Positions 1 through 6,999 of a stretch of 20,622 nt of DNA are shown piece after piece (position 1 is the first letter of the stretch; the number at the start of each line of letters is the position of its first letter). Under the pieces are notes generated by a model. The model ran no database searches, had not been told where the DNA came from, and saw only the letters and a program-made list of their open reading frames with translations. This stretch comes from a virus. The translations under genes were made by a program, and so were the position numbers. Where the stretch lies: positions 1-20,622 of IMG/VR virus record IMGVR_UViG_3300046511_000540; one strand, given 5' to 3'.

Positions 1-630
1 AACAACCCGGAGCTGGGCCAGGTCATGCCCATCATGGTCACCGACGGTGACCGCGTGTACGGGTACGCCGCGCAGTGGGGTGAGTGTCACCTCGGCTTCA
101 AGAACGAGTGCGTCATGCCACCGCGCGACGACGACTTCACTCGGTACATGACCGGCGAGATCTTGTGTGAGGACGGCTCACGCGTCCTCGTCGGACAGAT
201 CACCGCGGGCATGGGACACGCGCCGTTGAGCTACGGCGCGAACCGAGCGAGCGAGCACTACGAGAACACCGACGCCGTGGTCGCCGACGTCGCCGTGGGT
301 AATGACAAGCGCGGCATCTGGGTCGCCGGCGCGATCCGACCGTCCGCGCACACCGCGCGGGTGCAGGCGCTGCGCGCGTCCGGTCAGGTATCGCCAGACT
401 GGCGCTACGTCGGCGGTCGACTGCGCATGGTCGCACTGCTGACTGTGAACACGTCGGGATACCAGACGCCTCGTGCACGGTCGTTCGTCGCGAGCGGGCA
501 GATCCGCTCGCTGATCGTTGAGGGTATGGTCTCGGTGAAGAACACGGGACCAAGCGACGAAGAGTTGGACAAGCGTGCGCTGCGGCTGATCTCCGATCAG
601 CTGGCGGCACGTGTACACCCGGAGGTCTGA
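1..630 (+). CDS. Capsid maturation (prohead) protease, 5' truncated
   Basis: The open frame runs in from the left edge, so the true start lies outside the window; 209 residues are visible. It should cleave the scaffold arm of the capsid protein during head maturation. Family-like signatures are seen in order: RVYGYAAQWGECHLGF near the visible N-terminus, then MGHAPL, a second His in SEHYENTD, the block GIWVAGAIRP, and RASGQVSPDWR followed by a hydrophobic strand ending in VNTSGYQTPRAR. In actinophage proteases of this type the His and the Ser before DWR are the expected catalytic residues; that assignment is from family knowledge and was not tested. The C-terminal 60 residues are charged. The major capsid protein lies just downstream, separated only by a tiny gene, the usual order. 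The stop codon is immediately preceded by GGAGGT, the ribosome site of the next gene. Confidence 0.85.
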   Translation, partial: NNPELGQVMPIMVTDGDRVYGYAAQWGECHLGFKNECVMPPRDDDFTRYMTGEILCEDGSRVLVGQITAGMGHAPLSYGANRASEHYENTDAVVADVAVGNDKRGIWVAGAIRPSAHTARVQALRASGQVSPDWRYVGGRLRMVALLTVNTSGYQTPRARSFVASGQIRSLIVEGMVSVKNTGPSDEELDKRALRLISDQLAARVHPEV

Positions 631-633
631 ATC

Positions 634-723
634 ATGTGTGGTTGCGGCAAGCCCGTCATCACTCCCGCACAGCCGGCACCGGCACCGCCACCGCCTCAGC
701 CGGCACCACAGCCCGTGCGTTGA
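634..723 (+). CDS. Small Cys/Pro-rich peptide (29 aa)
   Basis: A 29-residue frame starts MCGCGKPVITPAQ and continues as an almost pure Pro/Ala/Gln tail. It has an excellent ribosome site, GGAGGT at 621-626, seven bases before the ATG, so it is probably translated. It begins three bases after the protease stop, and an 80-base untranslated gap separates it from the capsid gene. The two cysteines in CGC could bind metal or form a disulfide with a virion partner, and the Pro-rich tail should be extended. I do not recognise a defined function. Very short CGCG-type peptides are, as far as I recall, seen near the capsid genes of other actinophages, but I could not check this. The strong ribosome site is the main support. 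Confidence 0.6.
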   Translation: MCGCGKPVITPAQPAPAPPPPQPAPQPVR

Positions 724-790
724 GTCAACGCATCACGGACACACTGCACTGCCTGTTACCGTTCCGCTAGTTGTGGACGCAAGATCCATA

Positions 791-798
791 AAGGAGGT
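791..798 (+). promoter_or_regulatory. Strong Shine-Dalgarno of the major capsid gene
   Basis: AAGGAGGT lies five bases before a GTG codon at 804 and is the longest ribosome-site match I noticed in the window. It fits a gene that must be made in hundreds of copies per virion, and it fixes the capsid start at GTG 804. The rest of the gap (724-790) shows no convincing promoter or terminator hairpin. Confidence 0.8.
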
Positions 799-803
799 CC
801 CCC

Positions 804-2594
804 GTGGCCGATGAATTCGTCACCGTCCCGCAGGACTTGACGCTTCTGAGTGATCAGGACCTGGCGGACCTCGAGGCGCGCGCCGTCGCTGAGTTCGACC
901 GGATCCGGGCTGACACGAACGTCACGCCCGAGGGTGTCGAGTATCAGATGCGACTCGCCACCGACATCGATCGCCTCCGTGCGACCATCGTCGGTCGTGA
1001 GGCCGCGGCCGCACGCGCGGCCGAGCAGCAGCGCGCCGCTCTGCTCGAGCAGCAGGCGACGCTGGATCAGCGCGTTCACGGTGCACGGCCCGAGGGCGAG
1101 GGTGGCTCAAGTGGCGGGGGAGGCGGTGCGCCGGTCATGGACACCGCAGCCATCGCCGAGGCCGCCGCACGCGGCGCAACCGCGGCTCTGGTCGCCGCGC
1201 TTGGCAACCGTCGGCTGGACAGCTCGACGATCAACGAGCGCGCCACCGCGACGCTGGCCCAGGCGCGCGCTCACGCGCCGGCACCAATCGTCGCCCGTCC
1301 CCGCCTGGCCGTCACGGCCGGCGTGGACATTCCGGGTGTTGCCCGCGGCGCCGAGATGGCCAGTCTCGACGAGCTGGTCGCCGCGTTCGGACGCGCGGCC
1401 AAGGGAATGCCAGTGACCCGCGACGGCCACGGACAAGAGCGACTGGTCGCGACGATCCGCAACGAGTTCGAGCACACCATCGACGACCGCACCTCTCCGG
1501 CGCAGGTCGAGGAGCTGTTCCGGCACCTCACGCGTCCCGAGAAGATGGAGTCACTGGTCGCGGGTGGTGGCTGGTGCGCTCCCAGCGAGATCCGATACGA
1601 GTTCTTCAACGTCGCCGACGTGGACGGCCTGGTAGATCTTCCCACGGTGGGCATCAGTCGCGGCGGCATTCGATTCCCGGTCTCGCCCAGCATCGCCGAC
1701 GCGTTCGGCACCACCGGCCTCGCGCCGTTCGCCATCGCGTTCGGCACCGGCTCCGACCCGTGGCTGTGGACCGAGACGGACGACATCGCGTCCGTGACCG
1801 GCGCAGGCGGCACGCCGTCCAAGCCCACGATGCGCGTCCCCTGCCCGACGTTCGGCGAGGCGCGACTGGAGTGCTACGGCATCACGCTGACCGCCGGCAA
1901 CCTGACGGACGACGCCTACCCCGAGTCGACCGCGAACACCCTGCGGCTTCTGCTCGCCGCGTGGCAGCACGCGCAGAACGCACGCATCATCGGTCAGATG
2001 GTCGCCCTCAGCTCGCCCGGTGCGACCGGTCTGGGCGCCGCGGGTAAGCCCGTCTACCAGACGGTGCTCAACGGCCTCGACCTCGTCGCTACCGACTACC
2101 GCAGCAAGTACGCCATCGCCGACGAGACGCCGGTGGAGGTCATCGCCCCGTTCTGGGTGCAGGACCTGATCACCGCGGACCTCGCGTGGCGCAACACGCT
2201 CAGCACCGACTTGCTCTCGGTCACCAACGCGCAGATGCAGGGCTTCTTCGCAGATCGAGGTCTGCGCGTCCAGTGGGTCAACGACTGGCAGGTGCGTGGC
2301 TCCGGCCAGTTCGGCCAGAACGTCGGTGGCGCCGCGACCCTGAACGCGTGGCCCACCTCGGCGCAGTTCATGATGTACGCCGCGGGCACGTTCGTGAAGG
2401 GCAACGGTCTCACGCTCGACTTGGGCGTCGTCCGCGACTCGGTGCTCAACAAGACCAACGACTACACCGCCGCATGGTCCGAGGAGTGCCACCTCGTCGC
2501 CAAGTTCGGACACGAGTCGCGACTCTTCACGTTGACGTTCGCCGTCGACGGCAACACGGGCGGCCAGGTCGCGGCCGGCACCGCGTCGCTGTAA
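804..2594 (+). CDS. Major capsid protein with fused N-terminal scaffold arm (HK97 fold)
   Basis: This 596-residue protein should form the icosahedral shell. Residues 1 to about 95 are acidic and Ala/Arg/Glu-rich, with predicted coiled coil (DLADLEARAVAEFDRI and the EAAAARAAEQQRAALLEQQ stretch). A Gly/Ser linker follows at about 96-112. This looks like a scaffold (delta) domain that the upstream protease would remove. The shell part begins around residue 240 and carries the actinophage capsid signature VAGGGWCAPSEIRYEF, then DLPTVGISRGGIRFP, a long central helix rich in NARIIGQMVAL, and a C-terminal beta segment with YTAAWSEECHLVAKFG. The length is large because of the arm plus a linker of about 120 residues. 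The start is GTG with an AAGGAGGT ribosome site. The major capsid assignment rests on these motifs and on the adjacent protease. Confidence 0.88.
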   Translation: MADEFVTVPQDLTLLSDQDLADLEARAVAEFDRIRADTNVTPEGVEYQMRLATDIDRLRATIVGREAAAARAAEQQRAALLEQQATLDQRVHGARPEGEGGSSGGGGGAPVMDTAAIAEAAARGATAALVAALGNRRLDSSTINERATATLAQARAHAPAPIVARPRLAVTAGVDIPGVARGAEMASLDELVAAFGRAAKGMPVTRDGHGQERLVATIRNEFEHTIDDRTSPAQVEELFRHLTRPEKMESLVAGGGWCAPSEIRYEFFNVADVDGLVDLPTVGISRGGIRFPVSPSIADAFGTTGLAPFAIAFGTGSDPWLWTETDDIASVTGAGGTPSKPTMRVPCPTFGEARLECYGITLTAGNLTDDAYPESTANTLRLLLAAWQHAQNARIIGQMVALSSPGATGLGAAGKPVYQTVLNGLDLVATDYRSKYAIADETPVEVIAPFWVQDLITADLAWRNTLSTDLLSVTNAQMQGFFADRGLRVQWVNDWQVRGSGQFGQNVGGAATLNAWPTSAQFMMYAAGTFVKGNGLTLDLGVVRDSVLNKTNDYTAAWSEECHLVAKFGHESRLFTLTFAVDGNTGGQVAAGTASL

Positions 2595-2638
2595 GCGTCG
2601 GGTCAATGCGGGACACGGACGATGGAACGGGGTGAACG

Positions 2639-3574
2639 ATGGCAGGCGCACGACAGATCGTCGACCCGCCGTCGTTCACGCCCGTCCCGTTTGGCCTGCT
2701 GACGACGGTCGAGTGGCCGGCGATCGAGGGACCTCACTGGCAGAACGGCATCTCATACTCGCCGATGTGCAGTCCTACCGTCAGCGGCATCGGGTCTCTC
2801 ACCTACAGTCAGTGCCTCGCCGTTACCGGCGCCGGCGGAAGTCCACCTGCGCCGCCTAACCTAAGCAACAACGTTCAGCGCGTACTTCGCGGTGCGACGC
2901 CGTGCGTCGCCTACGTCGAGTTTGACTGCGCGCCCGTCGGTAACGAGCAGGCGCAAGCCGCGGCCGAGCAGGCGCTGGCTATGGCCGCGTCGTCGCAAGT
3001 GGAGCTGGCGTTCTGGACGGGACTCGCCGCCGGGCAGAACGTCGTGTTCCCACACCTCGCGGCCAACGCGCAGGTGCTCGACCCGAGCGGGATCTTGCTG
3101 CAGACCGTCGCCATCAACGTGACGGGCTCGAACGTCATCGGCGTCTCGGGAGACCTGCTCAACATCGAGACGGCACTGGGTCTACTCGAGGGAGCGCTGG
3201 CCAACTGCTACGGCGGCGTGGGTGTCATTCACGTACCCGAGATGCTGTTACCGACGATGGACGCGTGGGGAATCGTCCGCTCGGTCGGATCGGTGATGAA
3301 GACGCTCAACGGCAACAAGGTCGCCGTAGGCTCAGGTTATCCGGGCACGGGACCGGACGGCACTTCACGCGTCGGCAACAGCTGCTGGATGTACGCGACC
3401 GGCAACGTCTTTGGCTTCCAGTCTGAGGTGCGCGTTCGCGCACCGCAGGGACCCCAGGCATTTGACCGCAGCACGAACACCATGAGAATGATCGCAGAGC
3501 GCACTTACGTGCTCGGCTGGGACTGTTGCCACTTTGCGGTTCAAGCATCGCTCGGTGTGCCGAAGGGAACGTGA
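2639..3574 (+). CDS. Putative second HK97-like head protein (minor shell or vertex protein)
   Basis: A 311-residue protein directly downstream of the capsid gene, with a weak GGGGTGA ribosome site. The N-terminal 80 residues are Pro/Gly-rich with two Cys. Residues about 90-311 read like a compact HK97-type shell domain: an Ala-rich helix (EQAQAAAEQALAMAA), the hydrophobic stretch VELAFWTGLAAG, then GVGVIHVPEMLLPTMDAWG, KTLNGNKVAVGSGYPGTGP, a WMYATGNVFG strand and a closing RMIAERTYVLGWDCCHFAV segment. The order 'helix, His-Val-Pro, Gly-rich turn, Tyr-Ala-Thr-Gly strand, Ala-Glu-Arg' is also seen in phage capsid A-domains. This is pattern recognition, not a search result. It could be a pentamer or vertex protein, a cement protein, or a tail-tube-associated protein, because the next gene is tail-protein-like. 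It has no obvious scaffold arm. Confidence 0.5.
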   Translation: MAGARQIVDPPSFTPVPFGLLTTVEWPAIEGPHWQNGISYSPMCSPTVSGIGSLTYSQCLAVTGAGGSPPAPPNLSNNVQRVLRGATPCVAYVEFDCAPVGNEQAQAAAEQALAMAASSQVELAFWTGLAAGQNVVFPHLAANAQVLDPSGILLQTVAINVTGSNVIGVSGDLLNIETALGLLEGALANCYGGVGVIHVPEMLLPTMDAWGIVRSVGSVMKTLNGNKVAVGSGYPGTGPDGTSRVGNSCWMYATGNVFGFQSEVRVRAPQGPQAFDRSTNTMRMIAERTYVLGWDCCHFAVQASLGVPKGT

Positions 3575-3579
3575 TGTAG

Positions 3580-4254
3580 ATGGCCGCGATCTGTGGTACC
3601 CCGATCAAGGGTACGGTGCTGCGCATCGTTCAGCTGGACGTCTGTGGCAACCCCGTCACCGGCGCATCCAGCCACGTGATCATCAACAACCTGTTCACCC
3701 AGGTCCAGATGACACCGCAGTACGAGGCTGGCACGGACTTCTTCGAGCGCACCGCTGACGGTCTGATCGGCGTCAACCAGGTCGACCCGCCCATCCTCAA
3801 GCGCATGCAGATCCAGGTCGACATGATGACCGTCGACCCGGATATGATGCCGTACGTGCTGTCTGCACGCGAACTGACGACGAGCGCACCGGTGTCAGGC
3901 ACCGGCTTCGCCATGTCTGAGGGCGTCTCGACCGCACACTACTCACTCGAGGTCTGGCAGCGCGTCGCGGGCGCGGGTGCCTGCACACCGAGCGGCCTTG
4001 CGCAGTACGTGTACAACGCGTGGCCACACTGCTACAACACACAGGTCGCCGCGTACACGATCAGTAACGCGCGATCGGGTCTGAGCTTCCAGGCGGACAC
4101 CGCCGCGGCCGGAACACAGTGGCTGGACGGCCCGGGTACGTTGACCTGGCTGCCCACCGGCACACCGTCCGCACTCACCACCGAGCACTGGCTGTGGAAC
4201 ATCACGACCAACGTACCACCAACACCCGGGTGCGGCTTCGTAATCCTGCCGTAG
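3580..4254 (+). CDS. Major tail protein (tail tube)-like
   Basis: This 224-residue protein probably forms the tail tube. The N-terminus (CGTPIKGTVLRIVQLDVCG, then PVTGASSHVIINN and YEAGTDFFERTADGLIGVN) matches the pattern I know from a group of actinophage major tail proteins: a Cys-Gly-Pro start, a short strand, a 'YE-G' turn and an 'A-G-L' turn. It is followed by LKRMQIQVDMMTVDPDM, where family members have a conserved Val-Asp-Pro. The middle has YSLEVWQRVAGAGAC and WPHCYNTQVAAYTISNA, and the C-terminal part has GTQWLDGPG, all in family order. ATG 3580 follows the previous stop by five bases; GAAGGGA at 3562-3568 is the likely ribosome site. It sits before the connector genes. No other tail-tube candidate lies in the usual place between the connectors and the chaperones, which supports the call. 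Confidence 0.7.
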   Translation: MAAICGTPIKGTVLRIVQLDVCGNPVTGASSHVIINNLFTQVQMTPQYEAGTDFFERTADGLIGVNQVDPPILKRMQIQVDMMTVDPDMMPYVLSARELTTSAPVSGTGFAMSEGVSTAHYSLEVWQRVAGAGACTPSGLAQYVYNAWPHCYNTQVAAYTISNARSGLSFQADTAAAGTQWLDGPGTLTWLPTGTPSALTTEHWLWNITTNVPPTPGCGFVILP

Positions 4255-4262
4255 GAGGCGCC

Positions 4263-5204
4263 GTGAAGGCTGAGGCAAGCACAGGCTTCGGCGCAACGCT
4301 CAAGACGCGCGTGATGCGCGCGCCCAGGCCTAAGGGCGTCTTATCGGTGCGCGTGCCGGGCATGGGACGCGTCATGTTTACACGCGATCCCGGCGACTCG
4401 ATGCTACTGGCGCGCGAGGTGTTTCTCACGCACCTGTTCGCGACTCACCGTGGTCCCGACGGTCGGGTCATCGAGCAGCGCGACCTAGGTTCAGGACTGG
4501 TCACCAACGTCGGCGTCCTCGCGCTCGCCAACGACTTCCAGTGGCTACCCGGCCAGACTATCGCGCTGAACTTATTCCGTGTCCTGGGCAATCACGCCAC
4601 TGGGATCGGAGTCACCGCGGCCGCGGTCACGGACATCAAGCTGCAGACACCGTCCAGCTTCGGCGGTCAGACGATGGTCGCTGGCGTGCAGACGTTTATC
4701 CCAGGCACCAACGCGGGTGGCACGACCACCAGCACCACCGGGACGAACAAGTTCCAGTCGGTCGCCACGATCAACTACACCGGCACCGAGGCCGTCACCG
4801 AGTGGGGTCTGCTCGGAACCCTGGGTGCGATCGGCGGCACAGCGCTGTCGACCGCGACCGGCTCGCCGTTCACCGCGGGTGACGCGACGCACGGCACGGT
4901 CACCGCGACACCGCTCACCGCGTCGGCCGCGGGTGTGCAGGGTCAGGTACTGACCGTCGTCGAGAACACTGGCAACGCGACCCCACACTGGGGCCTGGTC
5001 ACTGCCAACTCCACTTCGATCTTCACGGTGCCCGCGTGGTACAAGGTCTCGGACAGCACCGCTGCCGGTACCTTCCCGGCGAACACCAACACGTTCGTCA
5101 ACCGTCCGATCATGTGGGATCACAAGGTCTTCGCCGCGATCAACGTGAACTCCGGCGACTCCATCCAGTTCACCTACCAGCTGACGCCCAACCAGGGCGG
5201 CTAG
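4263..5204 (+). CDS. Beta-rich virion protein, function unknown
   Basis: 313 residues starting at GTG 4263, five bases after a TAGGAGG that combines the previous stop with a good ribosome site. The first 55 residues are basic and Arg-rich (KTRVMRAPRPKG). The rest is Thr/Gly/Ala/Asn-rich with alternating hydrophobic residues, as in beta sandwiches. The C-terminal end has NRPIMWDHKVFAAINVNSG followed by SIQFTYQLT, a strand pattern common in phage structural proteins. No catalytic motif or transmembrane segment is visible. It is the first gene of a block of six accessory virion genes between the tail-tube and connector genes. A head decoration, collar or tail-fibre role are all possible. An earlier in-frame ATG at 4119 would overlap the tail gene by 136 bases and lacks a ribosome site, so GTG 4263 is preferred. 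Confidence 0.6.
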   Translation: MKAEASTGFGATLKTRVMRAPRPKGVLSVRVPGMGRVMFTRDPGDSMLLAREVFLTHLFATHRGPDGRVIEQRDLGSGLVTNVGVLALANDFQWLPGQTIALNLFRVLGNHATGIGVTAAAVTDIKLQTPSSFGGQTMVAGVQTFIPGTNAGGTTTSTTGTNKFQSVATINYTGTEAVTEWGLLGTLGAIGGTALSTATGSPFTAGDATHGTVTATPLTASAAGVQGQVLTVVENTGNATPHWGLVTANSTSIFTVPAWYKVSDSTAAGTFPANTNTFVNRPIMWDHKVFAAINVNSGDSIQFTYQLTPNQGG

Positions 5205-5205
5205 C

Positions 5206-5760
5206 ATGCCGATCCGCACCGGGTATGCCAACCTGCTCAACGACCCGCTCCCGGGTCCCGTCACTTCGAACACCTTCACCGGTCCCCAAGACCTGATTGC
5301 GGGCACGGTCGCACCCGCCGCACAGCCCTGCCTGATCCCCGCGAACTACATCAAGGATGGCGGTACGTACCGCACGACCGCGGCGGGTACGTTCTCGACG
5401 ACGGGCACGCCCACGCTCGTGTTTGGTCTGTACTTCGGCACGACGGTCCTGGCGGTCTCGGTCGCGTTCACCACGGCTTCGGGCGCCGTCACGCTGCCGT
5501 GGCGATTCCAGGTCGAGACCGTTGTCTACTCGTCGAACCCAAACACGGCGATCGTCACGGACACGTCGGGGTACCTGCACTTTGGCACGACGGTCGCCGC
5601 GATCACGCAGCAGCCGGTGCCCGGCATCGCACAGGCGAGCGTGAACATCGACAACTCCGCTGCACAGCTCTGGGCGGTCAAGGCGACATACTCTGCGTCG
5701 TCGTCGTCCAACATCGTCATCTTGCGTAAGTGGATCGTCGAGGAACTCACCCAGATCTAG
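5206..5760 (+). CDS. Jelly-roll-like minor virion protein
   Basis: 184 residues, starting one base after the previous stop codon; no clear ribosome site is visible, so translation is probably coupled. The sequence has the look of a short beta-sandwich virion protein: TGPQDLIAGTVAPAAQPCLI, then IPANYIKDGGTYRTTAAGTF, TLVFGLYFGTT, and a C-terminal strand ending IVILRKWIVEELTQI. The combination 'IPANY-K-G-TYR-TAAGT-STTGTPTL-FGLYFG' recurs, to my recollection, in structural proteins of many actinophages, where its role is usually unassigned. No membrane segment, signal peptide or catalytic motif is seen. It shares the operon with the neighbouring beta-rich genes and may be a head surface or fibre-base component. 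Confidence 0.65.
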   Translation: MPIRTGYANLLNDPLPGPVTSNTFTGPQDLIAGTVAPAAQPCLIPANYIKDGGTYRTTAAGTFSTTGTPTLVFGLYFGTTVLAVSVAFTTASGAVTLPWRFQVETVVYSSNPNTAIVTDTSGYLHFGTTVAAITQQPVPGIAQASVNIDNSAAQLWAVKATYSASSSSNIVILRKWIVEELTQI

Positions 5761-5768
5761 GAGACGTC

Positions 5769-6038
5769 ATGGCAGCACCGATTGTGTCGGGTTCACTCGA
5801 CAACCAGGCACCGACCATCGGTCAGGTGCTGACCCTGACCGTGAACTACTCCGACCCGGACGCGACGACGAACACGATCACGATCACCGGCACCGACGCC
5901 GAGGGACACCCCGGCACGGCCACCGTAACTTACACGGTCGGTGACCCGGTGACGCTCGCCGTCGCCGACTCGTCCGGCCGCGTCTGGTCCAAGATCTCAG
6001 ACACGGGTGCGATCGCCGTGTATCGGACGACCGTCTGA
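5769..6038 (+). CDS. Small Ig-like beta domain protein
   Basis: 89 residues from ATG 5769, with AGGAG at 5759-5763 overlapping the previous stop codon. The sequence starts APIVSGSLDNQAPTIGQVL and has SDPDATTNTITITGTDAEGH and GTATVTYTVGD, the strand-turn pattern of an Ig- or cadherin-like repeat, then a C-terminal segment VADSSGRVWSKISDTGAIAV. Residues 35-57 are clearly related to residues 4-26 of the next protein. Ig-like modules of this sort are common on phage capsids and tails, where they bind host surfaces weakly. It may be a complete decoration protein or the detached N-terminal part of the next gene. There is no cysteine. Confidence 0.65.
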   Translation: MAAPIVSGSLDNQAPTIGQVLTLTVNYSDPDATTNTITITGTDAEGHPGTATVTYTVGDPVTLAVADSSGRVWSKISDTGAIAVYRTTV

Positions 6039-6117
6039 GATGAGCACGGCGACCGTCACGGTCACCGCGACGGACCGCGAGGGGCACGCCGCGCAGGCCA
6101 CCGTGACTTACACCGAT
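5871..6117 (+). repeat. Duplicated Ig-like segment across two genes (copies 5871-5939 and 6049-6117)
   Basis: The two 69-base copies encode 23-residue stretches that match at 14 of 23 positions by eye: T-I-T-I-T-G-T-D-A-E-G-H in the first and T-V-T-V-T-A-T-D-R-E-G-H in the second, both ending A-T-V-T-Y-T. Copy one is in the middle of the 89-residue Ig-like protein. Copy two is at the very start of the beta-helix protein. They lie in different reading frames, separated by a stop and a new start. Confidence 0.75.
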
Positions 6118-6984
6118 CTGGCAGTGGCCGGAGTCGGTGTTCCACCGGGTACTGTCTTAAAGCGTGTGCCGCAGGACGTCACCACCGCAGCGCAAGCCGG
6201 CGGGATCAACTCCGGGTGGGGGTGGGACGGGACGAGGATCAACGCCTCGACCAACGGCGTCATCGACCGGGTTGACGTGAACGGCGCGGTGTACAACAAC
6301 GGCGGCACTGACGCCCGCACCGCCGGGAAACTCACCATCACCAAAAGCAAGATCCGGTGCACCAACGAGAACAACTGGGGTGTGACCCTCGGCTCCGGCT
6401 CACTGCTGCAGGACTGCGAGGTCGGCGGTGGTGCGAACGGCACAACCATCTGGGGCGCGATCGGTGTCCTCGCCGGGCGGTGGAACGCCGCGCAGACCAC
6501 GGCCATCGTGCAACGCTGCTACATCCATCACGTCGAGCACGGTGGCCGTTCCGACGGCAACGCTCACTGGCTGAACAACCTCATCGACGCGCTCCCGACG
6601 AACGACTCCACCAACCACGTCGACGGGATCATGTGCACCGCTGGTGACGACAACCTCTTCGACGGGAACACGTTCCGCGCAGCGGTGAACAACTCCCAGA
6701 TCTTCATCCAGTGGCAGACCGGCAACGTCAACATCGGCGTCGTCACGATCAGCAATAACACGTTCGAGTGTCACTGCGACAGCTCGGGTCAGTGTCCGTC
6801 GTGGGGTGTCGGCTTCGAGCATAAGGGCCTCGCGTCGGGGAAGACTCGCACCATCTCCAACAACGTCTTCCAGCGTGGCTGGGGTGGATCGCAGACTGGC
6901 ACGCCGATCGAGTGTCCTACTGGGACTACCGTCACGGGCAACAAGTTCACCGACGGTTCGGCGGCGACGGTTCAGTTCGTCTAA
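6040..6984 (+). CDS. Parallel beta-helix protein (tailspike or surface-depolymerase-like)
   Basis: 314 residues from ATG 6040, one base after the previous stop and without a good ribosome site, so translation is probably coupled. Residues 4-26 repeat part of the upstream Ig-like protein. From about residue 60 the sequence looks like a right-handed parallel beta-helix: regularly spaced short strands and Asn/Gly turns such as KLTITKSKIRCTNENNWGV, SLLQDCEVGG, AIVQRCYIHHVEHGG, HWLNNLIDALP, NHVDGIMCTAGDDNLFDGNTF, VVTISNNTFECHCD and TRTISNNVFQRGW. Such helices occur in pectate-lyase-type enzymes and phage tailspikes that bind or cut polysaccharide. HVDGIMCTAGDDN is a plausible active or binding groove, but I cannot assign catalytic residues. 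Seven Cys are present. It could act on the capsule or cell-wall glycan, or be a purely structural fibre. Confidence 0.72.
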   Translation: MSTATVTVTATDREGHAAQATVTYTDLAVAGVGVPPGTVLKRVPQDVTTAAQAGGINSGWGWDGTRINASTNGVIDRVDVNGAVYNNGGTDARTAGKLTITKSKIRCTNENNWGVTLGSGSLLQDCEVGGGANGTTIWGAIGVLAGRWNAAQTTAIVQRCYIHHVEHGGRSDGNAHWLNNLIDALPTNDSTNHVDGIMCTAGDDNLFDGNTFRAAVNNSQIFIQWQTGNVNIGVVTISNNTFECHCDSSGQCPSWGVGFEHKGLASGKTRTISNNVFQRGWGGSQTGTPIECPTGTTVTGNKFTDGSAATVQFV

Positions 6985-6999
6985 GAGAGGTAGGCTCAC

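Noticed and set aside
724-790. Promoter or terminator in the 80-base gap before the capsid gene
   Set aside because: TTGTGG at 771 has no -10 partner at 16-18 bases, and no stable hairpin is visible. Only the ribosome site is supported.
1551-2651. Long minus-strand open frames, for example across the capsid and fibre genes
   Set aside because: High GC content creates long antisense frames. They lack ribosome sites and recognisable domains, and they lie fully opposite strongly supported genes.
4119-4262. N-terminal extension of the 313-residue protein from ATG 4119
   Set aside because: It would overlap most of the end of the tail-tube gene and has no ribosome site, while GTG 4263 follows TAGGAGG.
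6030-6042. A +1 frameshift at GTC TGA G joining the Ig-like and beta-helix genes, similar in layout to prfB
   Set aside because: The GTC codon would not re-pair well in the +1 frame, and there is no upstream Shine-Dalgarno stimulator like that of prfB. Simple coupled re-initiation at ATG 6040 is more economical.
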